Assembly: GCA_964019425.1 (NCBI GenBank)
Contig: OZ025781.1
Span: 1,432,501 to 1,496,500 of the forward strand
Source of the DNA: Flectonema sp. DT1601
Lineage: Eukaryota; Euglenozoa; Diplonemea; Diplonemida; Diplonemidae
DNA: 64,000 nt
Reading direction: 5' to 3'
Shown: piece after piece, positions 34,288 to 45,350 of the stretch
How the letters are laid out: every line of letters begins with the position of its first letter
Position numbering within the stretch: the first letter of the stretch is position 1
The notes under the pieces: model-generated
Told to the model about the DNA's origin: nothing
Seen by the model: only the letters and a program-made list of their open reading frames with translations
Database searches by the model: none
Position numbers and translations under genes: made by a program

Positions 34288-36680
34288 TTATTTCGTTTCT
34301 TGCGTTTGATCTCAACTTTTTTTTTTACATTTTGTTTTTGAGTTACAAATTACGAAAATTCTTGCGTGAGGTAATACACAACAAGAAAAAGGTTTTTCTA
34401 ACGACAGAATCAGATTTCCGAACAACAAATGACGCGCCTATCTGATTTTTCTATCTGTCAGTGTGATCAGCCTTTCCTCATAATCTAATCTTCTAATGGA
34501 GGAATGAGGAGAAGAATATCGCAATTATGGTAAAGCCTTGCAATTGGCAGGCTACTCACATTGCTCGGTTTTTGTCTTTCTTTTCCAATAGTATTGTTTT
34601 CTTTTTTCTTTGTTTCTCTTATTCTTATTCTAGGTATTTTTTTTTTCAAGATATTCTGTGTTGGTTTTGGTCTTACTCAATTTATTGGCTTCTTACGTAG
34701 TTTAAGCTTTGGAGTAATTGGTGATATCTCTTCCTTTCACTTATGACAAGTGATCTGTTATTTACGAATGTAGTTTTTTTTTTTTTGTTTTATTTGATTG
34801 CTAACAATAAAAAAAAAAATGGTTTTATTCAGTTCTTTTTTTTATTTATTTTTTTTTTTTTTTTATATGCTTGTTGTCACTAAAACCATATTTTTTTTTT
34901 CTCCATTCAAAAAAAATTTTTTTTTAAAAAAAATAATAATAATAATCTTTGGTGTATTTTGGGCCACTTTTGGTGTATTTTTTTTGGTCCATTACCCAAC
35001 AGGTAATAATAACCAATTATATCGTTTCATCTACAGTTGTGTTTCTTTCTTTACGTTATTATTATTATTTTAAATATTATGTTATCGTTTTTTGCAAGTG
35101 CGACTTAACTTATCAGCAACATAGGCGTTCGTTTAAAATAAAAAAATAAAATAAAAATAAAATAAGAAAGAAAGGTTTCGACAAATAATGTAATTCTGTT
35201 CGTAACACTTTGCGTTGTTTATTTTCTTTCTGCCGGAAGTTGTGATTTAGGCACACTTGCTTCGCTCTTTTTCTCACAGTAGATCCATGTACTTAATAAG
35301 GTCTTTTTTTTATTAAAAATATTTAAAAAAAAAAAAAATAAAAAAATAATAGTGTGTTTTTTTTTTGAGTGTGAATGCAGATTTCTTTTTGTTTAGGAAT
35401 TACTTAATGATTCTTAATTTTAGTTATTATTTATTTTTTTTAATGGCGAAAAGTGTTGCTACCTCCTTCTTTAAGCATCGCTAAAAACCATATTGTTCTT
35501 CTTTTGTCTGAAAAAAAATAATCAAATCAACTTGAATTTTCAGAGATTATATGGAGGACCTGTTGTTTTCCCTTCTTTTCTTATCACACTCATCATATCA
35601 CTATTTTTTTTCCCTTTTTTTGTTTTTGTTTTTGTTTTTCTTCTTCTTAATTGGTTTTCTTGTTCTTATTTGTTGGCATATTACTTGCATCATCATCTTT
35701 TTAAAAAAAAAAAAAAAAAAACCAAAACCAAAAGTGGTAGATGTTGCTATTCATTTCAGCAATCACTCATTGTAGTTTTTCGTAGCAGTAAACCCGTAGA
35801 CAGAAAGAGGGAATCTTTTCCGTCTTTACCATTTGAGCAGCTAGGTATACTATTAAGATCCTCTCCAGAAGGAAGAAACAAAAAAAAAATCGTTTTTTTT
35901 TTAATAAAAAGCTGTGATAATGAATGGTGATCGCACATGGATTGTTATTTTTTGCTTGTTCAAATCCCTTTTTTTTTTTTTTTTAAAAAAGAAAACTGTT
36001 TTTCTGCACTTCACAGATTACTGTTAGTCGTTGTAAAAGACAAGCTAATGGTTTTCATTTTTTTTTTTCCTCTTCCATTCATTACTCCCCTCTTCTTTAT
36101 TATTTCATTTCATCCTACATCAATTCGGTGATGAGAATTTCGCTTCAAAAATTCCGTAAAAACAACATCAACAATAAAAAAAAAACAAGCAAACGTTTTA
36201 TATCACTTTTTCAATTAATGGGATGCAAAAAAAAAAAAAAAAAAAAAAAAAAAATTCTACAAGGAATCTCTTTTTTTTTTTTTTTTTTGATGCATAGCGA
36301 GCTTTCCTTTATCTCCTTCTCACACCATAATATTGTTTTTCAGTTTAGGTAGCGGCAATTTGCTCAGAAACGTAAAAATTCTTCATCTTTCCTGCTACAA
36401 TAATTTTATTTCTTTCATTCATTAAAGCTCGCCACAAGTAACGAGCGTTCACTAAGACGTGTAGTAATTAATAATAAAAAGTACACAAAAACAGCGAGCT
36501 CTACAACTGCTGAAGCTGCTTGTTTTTTTTTTTGTATGAACAGTTCTTATTTTGATTCAATTCCTTAATAAGGTAAAGTCTTAGTGATTGTTTGCTCGAT
36601 CTTCTGAATTACTACTGGTTATCTGACATATGACGAAAGCAAGTAATAATAATTAAAAAAAAAAAAAAAAAAACGTTCGT

Positions 36681-36804
36681 AGTCGGAGAAGAAACTATTC
36701 AGATTGGAAGCCGATATATTTCATATGGTCATAACTTATCTCCTTCCGTGCGACAGGATTCTGTCTGCGTTTAACGAAGTATAAGGCTACTCTGAATAGT
36801 TTTC
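36681..36804 (+). repeat. Structured element with inverted ends, copy 1
   Basis: AGTCGGAGAAGAAACTATTC begins the element. ACTATTCAGA (36694-36703) pairs with TCTGAATAGT (36791-36800), and the stem resumes with AGCC (36709-36712)/GGCT (36785-36788). Inside are two smaller hairpins, CC-ATAT/ATATGG (36711-36728) and GACAG-gatt-CTGTC. The fold would be multi-branched. A second copy lies at 57.0 kb with a different inner sequence but the same closing stem. Confidence 0.6.
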
Positions 36805-37552
36805 TTTTAGTCGTCATTTTTTTTGTGTTTTTTTTTTTTTTTAAAATGTTTTTTGTATTTCATCAACGATATTATCAATTTCGTATTGGGAAAACAAAAC
36901 GAGTTTAAAAAAAAAAAAAAAAAAAAAAACTTATCAAAAAAAAGACTACTTATGGCACTTTCTTCGTGATGTGCTTCATTTTATCGACAAGCATAACGAT
37001 GAGTTAGTTGGTTCAAGACTTCTTTATGTCGAAGTGGGAATCTGAAAACTCACTCGTGACCGTTGTAGGCGAATATTTTTATTTTTTTTGTTTCTTTTAG
37101 TTACAAACTCTTGTATTTCCTTCTTTGTAATAAATCGTCTCAATTATTGCACACGTTGCAGAGAATATGGTCACATACACAAGAGTCTTAGTCTTTCACT
37201 CAACTCTTTGAGTTTTTCTCCTGCGTTTCAGTTTTTTTTTCCCTTCTTTCTTACTCGTTATGTCTCAGGTTCTTATTGTCATAACGTGCAAAGGATACTA
37301 CAACTTTAAAACCTGAAAACTTGTCGTGGATTTCGTTATTGTACTGGGGTGGCTTGGATCTCTCGCAAGTCACTGAAACCGTCACAATGCGAAGTGCTAA
37401 GTTTTGTACGTATCTTTCTTTTGATGTTTGTAACTGCCTTATATTTTTTTTTTAATTATTTTTAGGTGTGAAGTGCTATTAAAGAAAACAATTATTTTAT
37501 TTTATTTTATTTTTTTTTTTCCAAATGGAAAATGCCTTTGGAAATTTAAAGG

Positions 37553-37586
<34 letters not shown>

Positions 37587-39004
37587 GGGATCATGAAAAA
37601 GGTGGAAAATATATTATTCTGAGTAGAAATATTAGTAATAGAAATGTGGTCCTAACTTTGTCTTTTTTTGCTTACAACTTACTACAAAACTAGGCATTTA
37701 AGACCACGTCAATTATGATTTGTACATTCTTTTGTCGGATGGGGGAATCACCCCGTCTTTATGATCTTCAATGACACGTACTCTTGAACTTCTCCCTTAT
37801 CTCCCTTAGTGGGAATTTATGGTCGCTTTTTAGGCTGAAGGGATTCCAGGTTCTTTCCCATTTTAAAATTTTAATGGTTTTCTTTTTGCATGTTTATCAT
37901 TTGTTGATAATGTTCATTTTTTTAATAATAATAATCATGCAAGCCAAACCTTATCTCATTTGTTTCCCCTTTTTTTTTTTTAAACTCGTCGTAATTTTGT
38001 AAAAATTAAAGTAGTAAATTTTTTTTTTTCTTCCTTTTTTTTCCCCTCATCTTTTTGTAAAGAAAAACACCAAGGACTGGTGACACTCTTACTTACCAAA
38101 AAAAAAAAAAAAAAAAAAAAAAACCTTAACTCTCTTCATTTTTTTTTAAAAAGAATTATTTATTTATTGACAGGTAATTAATAGGTGAAACCTTCACTCT
38201 TGCTATATTACATTATATTTGCACTGACTGACAACACGGAAAAAGAGATATGTATAATGTAAAATCCTCTACGTCACATGCAGAGTGTTTACCTATATTA
38301 ACATTACCTTTTAGTCAACATGTATCATAACTAACGTTTATTTTAGTTAGCTGTGGTACAATGCAGATATTTATTTCTTTATAAAAGTATTCAAACATTT
38401 CATCCCCCTGAAACTCACGATATGTCCATCTGTTGCTGTAGTAAAGGAAGCTAATGAAATGAAAACAAACAACGGGAATCGACTAGTGGTATTCTCTATC
38501 ATTTACCACTTGTCTTCCCCGCCAAGGAAGATATGGCAAAAAGAAGTGGGATTTTCTCCTTCACACAGCCATCTTCTTTGTCGGTCAACTCTTGTGTCCC
38601 CCCAGTCTTACTTAGTTTATTCGTTTCTTTATTTGCGTGCAGATAACATTACACAAGAAGACAGCAGGTTTTATTTCTTTCATCTAACTGCTTACAAGCT
38701 TCTAGTTGTAGTGAACGAAGATCATATGCAGTAACTCGCATCCAGGATATCTATGTATTCTGCTCTGATAGGCGACGCGGGTTCAAGATGTTCACTTTCA
38801 TTGAGTCTCCCTATTGGGAAAAGTTCGTTGAGTAGTACGAGGGGGAAAAAAAAAAAAAAAAAAAAAAATTAGAGATCGTAATCTTGTAACTACTATATTT
38901 TATGTTTTTTTTTGGCGTCTTTTGGCGTAAGAAAAAAATTGCCTTATTTTATATAAGCCGTTTCGGACACGTTTGCTGTGTGCTTGCACGTTCCTGTTGG
39001 GTAA

Positions 39005-39100
39005 AGCCAATGTAACTCTGAGGTTCACATTTGTGGTATTGGCTGATAGATACCTGTGAGCTTACCTACCTATTTCAATTCAACTTTCGACTTACAAGCA
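39005..39100 (+). repeat. Dispersed hairpin element, copy F
   Basis: The outer stem is TTCACA (39024-39029) with TGTGAG (39055-39060), and the inner stem is GGTAT (39035-39039) with ATACC (39050-39054). The inner stem differs in sequence from the other copies (GGTACC) but still pairs. TGTGAGCTTACC and a CAACTTTCGACTT-like 3' block follow. It shares AGCCAATGTAA with the tail fragment at 45.3 kb. Confidence 0.5.
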
Positions 39101-40678
39101 ACACAATTTTTTTCAATACAATTTCTAATTTTTCTTTTGAATGAGTTATTTCCCAAAGATAATATGTACAGTACGAGCGCTTAACATACGGAGTGAATTT
39201 AAGCTGGGTTTGATCTTGTTGTGCCCACAAAATTCGGGGTTCCCTTTTTTTTTTTCCCCTTTTCCCCTTTCCCATATTCGATACTCTGTTTGCTGGATAT
39301 TTCATTTTAAAAAAAAAAAAAAAAACATTGTTACCACTAGCGGAATACTTCTAAGGCATAGTACAAAAAACTTGCGAGAGATTAGGCTTTATTGTGTGAA
39401 ATCTGCCCTTAGAAGTATTGTTGTGCTTCAAAATTTCTTTAACATCGTTCTTTGAAACCCGCCTTGCCTTTCCATAAACGTTGCAATACTGAAAGAAAAA
39501 AATGTGGAATGAACACGAAGAAAAAAAAAAAAAGGTAGTGGGCAAGTGTTCGGTAAGTCTGAACCTGTGTCCATCAAAACGAAAAAGTAGTCTTAGTTAT
39601 TACAGTCCCAGTGGGTAGGACTCACACGAGCGTACCTTTGATGATTACAAAGGATTAATCGTGGGATCCGACTTGCCCCCAACTGGGAAAAAAGATTTTT
39701 TTAAAAATTTTAATTTTTGTTTCTTTGTTCGCGGAAGTTTTCTATTTTGCTTGGGCATACGAAAAATTCTAGCCACTTAGTTTGTTTGTGAGGCCGTCTG
39801 CATAACTTGTAGTTTACAGCAGCAAAGGGTTGCAACGACTTCTGTGTAAGTACCAAATTGTTTTGGTTTGCCCTTCGTCTTGTTCCCTTTGTTGCCGGTG
39901 TTTCTTCTTATCTGATTATTTATTAGTGTCTTCGAATTAAATGCAAAAAAGAAGGCAACGGAATTTTTTCTTTTAGGGTGCTGTTGCTGTGATCTCACCA
40001 CTTTTCCCCCTTTAATCTTTATTTTTTCATTTCTTGAGCTGGAATTTTTAAAAAGAAAAAAACAAAACAAAACAAAACAGGTTGGCAACCTGATTAATGT
40101 AAGGTATCGGTCTCTCTACACGGCATAGTAGCAACTTATTTCTAAAGAAAAAAGCAACAGAGCGGGTGTTCTTCTTGCTTAACTGACTTATATATTTGTT
40201 AGCATCTAGACACTTGTCATCCACATCTCATAGTTTTATATTGTGGTTCTGTTGTTTACTTTTGGAGGAGATTTGTTGGTTGAACAAAGGAAAGGAAAGA
40301 AAGGAAAATGCCAACCGTTTTTTTTTTTTTTTTTTTTTTTTTTTCTTCCAGCTCACAAAAAAAACCAATGGAAGTTTATACTTCCCACGTTGCTATACTA
40401 TCATTCCCTCTTTTATTTCTGGTGTGTTTCACAGTGACGTAACTGAAAAGATTCAGCACAGGCACACTCATTCTGCGATTGCAAAAGTTCAACGTGCCCA
40501 AATTAAGATTAAAAATCAACGGGAAGAATGTCCAGAAGTAATCTGTTGCTCTCACTTTATTTTTTATGTTATTTTTTTCTTCTTTATATCAAATCCCTTT
40601 CCCTTGTTTCTTGCCTTTAAACATTTTTAAAAAAAAAAAAATATGTGAAAAAAGCTTTCTTAATTAAAAGCAGCTCTT

Positions 40679-40719
40679 GTTAAGGAGGAAACCTTCTTAA
40701 CTCGTTTCCCTCTTGGGAA
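40679..40719 (+). repeat. Two adjacent stem-loops
   Basis: GTTAAGGAGG (40679-40688) pairs with CCTTCTTAAC (40692-40701), ten pairs including one wobble, around AAA. Four bases later TTCCC-tctt-GGGAA forms a second hairpin. Confidence 0.5.
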
Positions 40720-40760
40720 CCGAATGTGTGTTTTTTTTATTTATTTTTTTTGTTTCTTTT

Positions 40761-40909
40761 CTCTCACTTTCCTCACAACGGTCCATTCAGAAAATAATAC
40801 TACACCTGTGTGGATGACTTGGAAAGTTAAGGTAATAAAGAAAAGAGTGTGGCACCTGTTACGAACGAAAAGAACAGTTTTTAACCGCAGTATGTGCAAG
40901 TTGTTAGGT
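40761..40909 (+). repeat. Diverged direct repeat, copy 1
   Basis: CTCACTTTCC, CCATTCAGAAAA, CTGTGTGGATGACTTGGA, CGAAAAGAACA and TATGTGCAAGTTGTT occur in the same order as in the block at 41.1 kb. The pair is about 340 bases apart, in direct orientation and clearly diverged. No coding or known family match is apparent. Confidence 0.55.
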
Positions 40910-41098
40910 ATATTTGCTTCTCCCTTTCCCCTTTTGCTTAAAAGCTATCCCGTTAGGGAAAACCACTAGCTCGAACAATTTGGTGTTCTTTTGTGTCTCT
41001 CAAATTCCACTTATCCCCCAATATCTTTTCTCCCTAAAATTTAAATGTTATTATCACGTCGTTTATAATATTTCATTTTTTTTTTTTTTTTTTTTTTG

Positions 41099-41217
41099 TC
41101 TCACTCTCTTTTCATGATAATCCATTTAGAAAACCATACCTCATCTGTGGATGATTGGAGAGAAATAACATAATCTTGTTTTACCGAAAGAACACAGTAA
41201 GTATGTGCAAATTGTTC
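41099..41217 (+). repeat. Diverged direct repeat, copy 2
   Basis: This is the partner of the block at 40.8 kb: CTCACTCTC, CCATTTAGAAAA, ATCTGTGGATGATTGGA, CGAAAGAACA and TATGTGCAAATTGTT. It is shorter than copy 1 by small deletions. Confidence 0.55.
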
Positions 41218-41935
41218 TTCTTTGTTTTCTTTATAAGAACATCCCAACGAACGATGAAATAAATTAAATTGAGAGATTAGTATGTTCTTGTTTGATCTTA
41301 GTTTTTACAGTTGTGAGTGCAATACAAGAGGTGAATAGGGAGAATATTTGCCTTCTTGCATTCTAAACGTGTGTCCCTTAGGCGAACCCTCAACTACCAA
41401 CAAGTTAAAAAAGTGCGACACAAAAAAAAAACTTGTGAACTTCTTGCCAATCTCTATGCCTATTCCCCTTAGTTAAGGCAGTGCGACTCAACGATAGATA
41501 CTTGGTATTCTTGCAAGGTAATCTATTTGGTTCTGTTTTCTAGGCTTTTAATATTATTTGTTGGTGTAATTTTCAGTGTAAACAGATTTAGATGAGTCGC
41601 AGAGACATCTAGCAAGCATAACTCAATCGTTACTTGGTCCCTAACTTGCCCATCCTGTGGTGCTTGTGCTCTTTCTCTTGCTTGTTGTCCTTCTTCTCCT
41701 AATAAATTGGTTTTTTATTCTTTTCCAATTCTTTTAGTTAGTCACTACCAAAATTCTTATGTTCTTGTTTTCTTTTTTTTTAATTTTTATTATTGTTGTT
41801 TTTTTATTTCTGAGGTTTTTTAAATCAGTCGATGCGCCGGATAATCTATGTGCGTGTTTTCTTAAAACAGAGTTGATGTTTTTGAATAATGTGGATTACA
41901 CAGTTCCACGGTAGGTTTTACCGACTGATCGAGGG

Positions 41936-41966
<31 letters not shown>

Positions 41967-42694
41967 TTTTTGTAACCGTTGTAAGTAACAAAACATCTCC
42001 CTTACACCCGCAACATACTTTTTTTTAGCATAGTGTACCAATGCAGGTATCTTTGCTTCGATTTTTCCCCTCTGTTTTTTAAAAAAACATATAAGTTATT
42101 TCACCCTTAACCCCCCTTTCAAAAAAAAAAAAAAAAAAAACAATAAATAAATACAATAAAAAAGGTCACATGAGTAACGCCGTGTTAGTACAACAGAGCA
42201 TTGTTCACTCTTTTTTTTTCTTCCCCCCACTCATTTCTTTTAAAATTCTCATTATAATTCTCTCCTTAAAATCGTTATTTACATTTCCTTATGTCTGAAT
42301 GTTTAAAATCAGCTATATATGTTATTACCTCTATCTAATAATAATTTTAAAAAAAAAAAAAAACAAGGGGTCCTATCGATCCCTTTCCGGTGAACAGTCT
42401 GCATAGTAATCAATAACTCGTTCGATATGTAGATGCCGGTGTTATTTGTTAATTCATCTGTTTTTTCGATCTGAATCGTTAAGAACCACGGGGCTTCAAT
42501 TCGTTTGGTAAAGGAACATACCTACCTAGATAAGGATGTGTTGCTTCCCTGTATGCAACTTCTGTATTTTTTCTGCGGTTCATAATTCTGTTTTTTTCTT
42601 TTTTTTTTTTTGTTAATTTCTTGCTTTGACGAATTTAATCTGTATATTCCGGTGACGAGTTTTCTTTTTCACTCAAGTAAAAATCTGATTGTGA

Positions 42695-42889
42695 GTGAAA
42701 CAAATAAAGGTTTGCGGTGCAGCAGTTTACTCTTGTTCAGGAATCAGTAAAAAGGAGTATTCTACTGAAGGCAAAGGTAAACTTTTTTCAGATTCGTTTG
42801 GTTGTGTTATCAGTTCAATATTAAACTCAACATACGGACCTCAACTCTTTAGACTACGAACGATCTCCGTTCGAAGATCGCGCTACTGA
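42695..42889 (+). other. Unrecognised protein-like frame before the tandem array
   Basis: A 64-residue frame without low-complexity runs starts from GTG and contains VCGAAVYSCSGISKKEYS and LRTISVRRSRY. No ATG is in frame, so it would be a fragment or exon. I cannot name a family; a remnant of a mobile element or host gene is possible. Confidence 0.25.
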
Positions 42890-42962
42890 GTGAGGAATAA
42901 CTAATCTAATGTTCTTAGTTTTTCGAATCACAAAACATCAATGAAAACTAACTCTTTCTGAT

Positions 42963-42987
42963 ACTCGCGCTTTGTTGTGTCTGCGAG
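42963..42987 (+). repeat. Stem-loop just before the tandem array
   Basis: ACTCGC and GCGAGT form a perfect 6-bp stem around a T/G-rich loop, about 15 bases before the first array unit. It may be a degenerate leading unit. Confidence 0.35.
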
Positions 42988-43001
42988 TGCTTAGTTAGCT
43001 T

Positions 43002-43345
43002 GAGGGGGAAGGAACATTCTTTGCCCCCTGCATCCATCGCAAATGTCCTTCAGTTAGCAAGCGAACAAGCTTCGGCGTGTAACAGATTCGCGCTGTGGAG
43101 AGGACATTCTGTGCCCTTAGGTCTTCGGTATTCGCACAAGTTCCGGCTTGTGACAGAATCGCGGCTGCAGGGGAAGAACACTCTTTGCCCCTACATACGT
43201 AAATTTATCAATGTCCTTCAGTTAAGCGAACAAGCTTCGGCTTGTAACGGAATCGCACTGTAGGAATATTCGCCTCCTTCAACTAGCAAGCGAACAAGTC
43301 TTAACACTTGTAATAGAATCGCACTACGGAGGGGAGCAGTCTTTC
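43002..43345 (+). repeat. Tandem array of about four hairpin-bearing units
   Basis: Units of roughly 100 bases carry a GGGGAAGAACACTCTTTGCC-like block, a TGTCCTTCAGTTAGCAAG-like block and then a hairpin. Hairpins sit at 43061-43091, 43135-43152, 43226-43256 and 43290-43322. In units 3 and 4 an outer GCGA/TCGC stem encloses an inner stem: ACAAGC-UUCG-GCUUGU in unit 3, ACAAGU-CUUAAC-ACUUGU in unit 4. The C-G to U-A switch in the last pair is compensatory. Unit 1 has the UUCG loop with a one-mismatch inner stem; unit 2 has CACAAG/CUUGUG. The G-rich block can itself pair with its C-rich end. The open frame over the array is a by-product. Confidence 0.75.
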
Positions 43346-43837
43346 ACCTTTTCAGTTAATACAATAAATGCCAATGTCGTATCATCGCAAATAATACTAT
43401 CAGTATTTTGCCGATGTCTAAAAGTAGCATTGTGCACTAGAGGAAGGAACACTCCCCTCTGGAAGTCTGTTATTATTGCTCTTCGTATTAGATACAAAAA
43501 AAAAACTTTTGCAGATGTCTGTGTCTTGTATCTTCAGGGAATGAAGCGAGACTTAGGTCATGTTTCTTTGTTCTCTACATAGGTATCGAAGATAACGTAA
43601 TCTGGCAATTGTTTTTTCATTATGTTTGGAATCAGTTAATTTCCTTTTTTCTTTTTTTTTTCTTCTTTTTTCCAAGTCTTTTCATTTGGAATTTTGGAAT
43701 TTACTTGGCGATACATGATGCCGATTAAGTGCTTTATTAAGTTTCCAAAAAGAAGAAAAAAAAAAGAAGAAGAAAAAGGAAAAAAAAAAAAAAAAAAAAG
43801 GCTTTTGTGCTGTCGCCCCTAGGGAAGAAACTCTTAA

Positions 43838-43882
43838 CGCACTTGATCACCTGTCCAAAGGTGATCAAGTTTCTAAGGTGCG
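43838..43882 (+). repeat. Long stem-loop after the tandem array
   Basis: TTGATCACC with GGTGATCAA forms the core, extended to CTTGATCACC/GGTGATCAAG. After an 8-base one-sided bulge it resumes as CGCAC (43838-43842)/GTGCG (43878-43882). The loop is TGTCCAAA. Confidence 0.6.
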
Positions 43883-45288
43883 ATGAGCAATGCATTTTAT
43901 TACGACGGACTAGATAAGCCTATTTTTTTTTTCCTTCTTAAACTCTTTCCTCTTCAATTCATTATTTTTTTTTCATTACCATTACAACAAAAGGGGGTGT
44001 TTTTTCGTGATTATATATTACGTACCTCACTTTTTTGACATTTAGTGGGGAAAATAGAAAACTACGACATTAGAAACGTTCCTTATTTTTATCATCTATA
44101 CTACTTGCTGTAAGGCATAAAAACTCAACCGACCAACTATGCGTACAAAAAAAAAAAAAAAAAAAAAAAAAGGAAAAAAACATTCGATACTCAGTTGTAT
44201 TGAGGTGAAGTCAACTGAGTTGTTTGCTTCAACGTACTTTTAATCTTTAGAGCCTGAGCTCTCAGAATAATAAGTCTTTTCACCTAGTCGCTTAACATTC
44301 CTAAAAGGATACGCGATATTGAATTTCTTTCTATTGTCTCTCCCAATTTTTTTTTTTAAAAATATTATTTATTAAAAAAAAAAAAAACTCTTGTTGATTT
44401 GTTGGCACACAATAATAAAAAACGAGAGCGATACGGCTTTAACTCTGTTTTTTTTTTTCGATACTACTTTTTTTTTTTTTCGGAGCTGTGTTTACATTTC
44501 ATTTTAAAAAAAAAAAAAAAGCTATATAATTTTTTTTGATGTTGTTTTTATTGGATACGCTAGATTAATAGTATGCAATCCATCTTGTTTAGAGAAAAAA
44601 CAACACAAGCTAATGCCCTCCGTTCTAAACTCTTTTTAGTGTTAAATTATTTTAAATCGATCTCCTGGTTTCTTTTTTTTCTCTCCTTCGTTTACTTTAC
44701 ATCGAACAAACTTATTTACCTGTTTGAGTACTAAGCATTATGAATTTTGATGTTCTTGCAAAGCTAGTGCTGCCTTTTTATAAACAAAAAAAAACATTTT
44801 TTCCCCCTCTTTTGGTTTCTTCTTCCCCACTCTTTTTTTTTGATGCTTATTATATTGTTATGTTTTGTGCCCCTCATTATTGAAGAATAAACGATTCACT
44901 GAGAAAGTGATTGCCCACTAAAAACTGTTCTTATTTTTAGCCAAAACGGCGGCAATTGCAAGTCAAGTTGTTGTGATTATTGTGTCGCTATCTAAGTTTT
45001 TTTTGTGTGGTCAAGCTGAAAGTGAATCTAGTACCCCTTCCCTTATTCTTAGTGTTCAAGCCTGAATTTCAATATCCGTTACTGCTGTGGTTCACTTCTG
45101 CTTTGGTCCCTTGCATTGTTTTACAAAAAAAAAATCTTCGCAGCCTCGGACCGGTCACAATAATTTGTGTTGTCAGGATGTGTGATCATATCTTTTTTTT
45201 TTTTTTTTTTTAAAACCGCCAAGTTAACCACGTACCCCCTTTGCTCATTCTTTTATAAAAAAAAAAATAAATTCTTTATCGTTGTTAA

Positions 45289-45350
45289 GAAGCCAATGTA
45301 AGTTCTTCTTCGGAGGTTTGACTTCCCTAACTTCGATAAATAAATAAATT
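45289..45350 (+). repeat. 3' fragment of the dispersed hairpin element
   Basis: Only the 3' body remains: GGAGGTTTGACTTCCCTAAC, then CGATAAATAAATAAATTA. The hairpin core is absent. The preserved tail with loss of the 5' part fits 5' truncation of a retroposed element. Confidence 0.5.

Larger units (their letters stand above)
28250..36670. other. Gene-less DNA with hairpins and microsatellites
   Basis: A minus-strand frame at 29354-29536 (60 residues, no homopolymers, with LRRDVDFTLRRLPDKSRIRC) is protein-like but unrecognised. Pyrimidine tracts on the + strand are frequent. TCCTCAT/ATGAGGA near 34473-34511 forms a loose hairpin. Confidence 0.55.
36810..42690. other. Gene-less DNA with repeat pair and copy F
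   Basis: Beyond the listed repeats, frames at 38459-38734 and 40196-40630 (+) have partly protein-like composition without any recognisable motif. Near 41400 and 41472 GTTAA...GTGCGAC occurs twice, 72 bases apart. Confidence 0.5.

Noticed and set aside
38760-38800. tRNA-like GGGTTCAAGATG box
   Set aside because: No acceptor or anticodon stems could be drawn around it.
42695-42889. RNase H-like remnant of a retroelement
   Set aside because: GAAVYS recalls some RNase H domains, but no catalytic pattern follows, so it is left unnamed.
43000-43263. An 87-residue plus-strand frame over the 43 kb array
   Set aside because: It is imposed by the tandem repeat; the conserved feature is base pairing, and unit lengths are not multiples of three in a consistent way.
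43002-43345. CRISPR array
   Set aside because: Units are long, degenerate and hairpin-bearing without identical short repeats and unique spacers, and the genome is eukaryotic.
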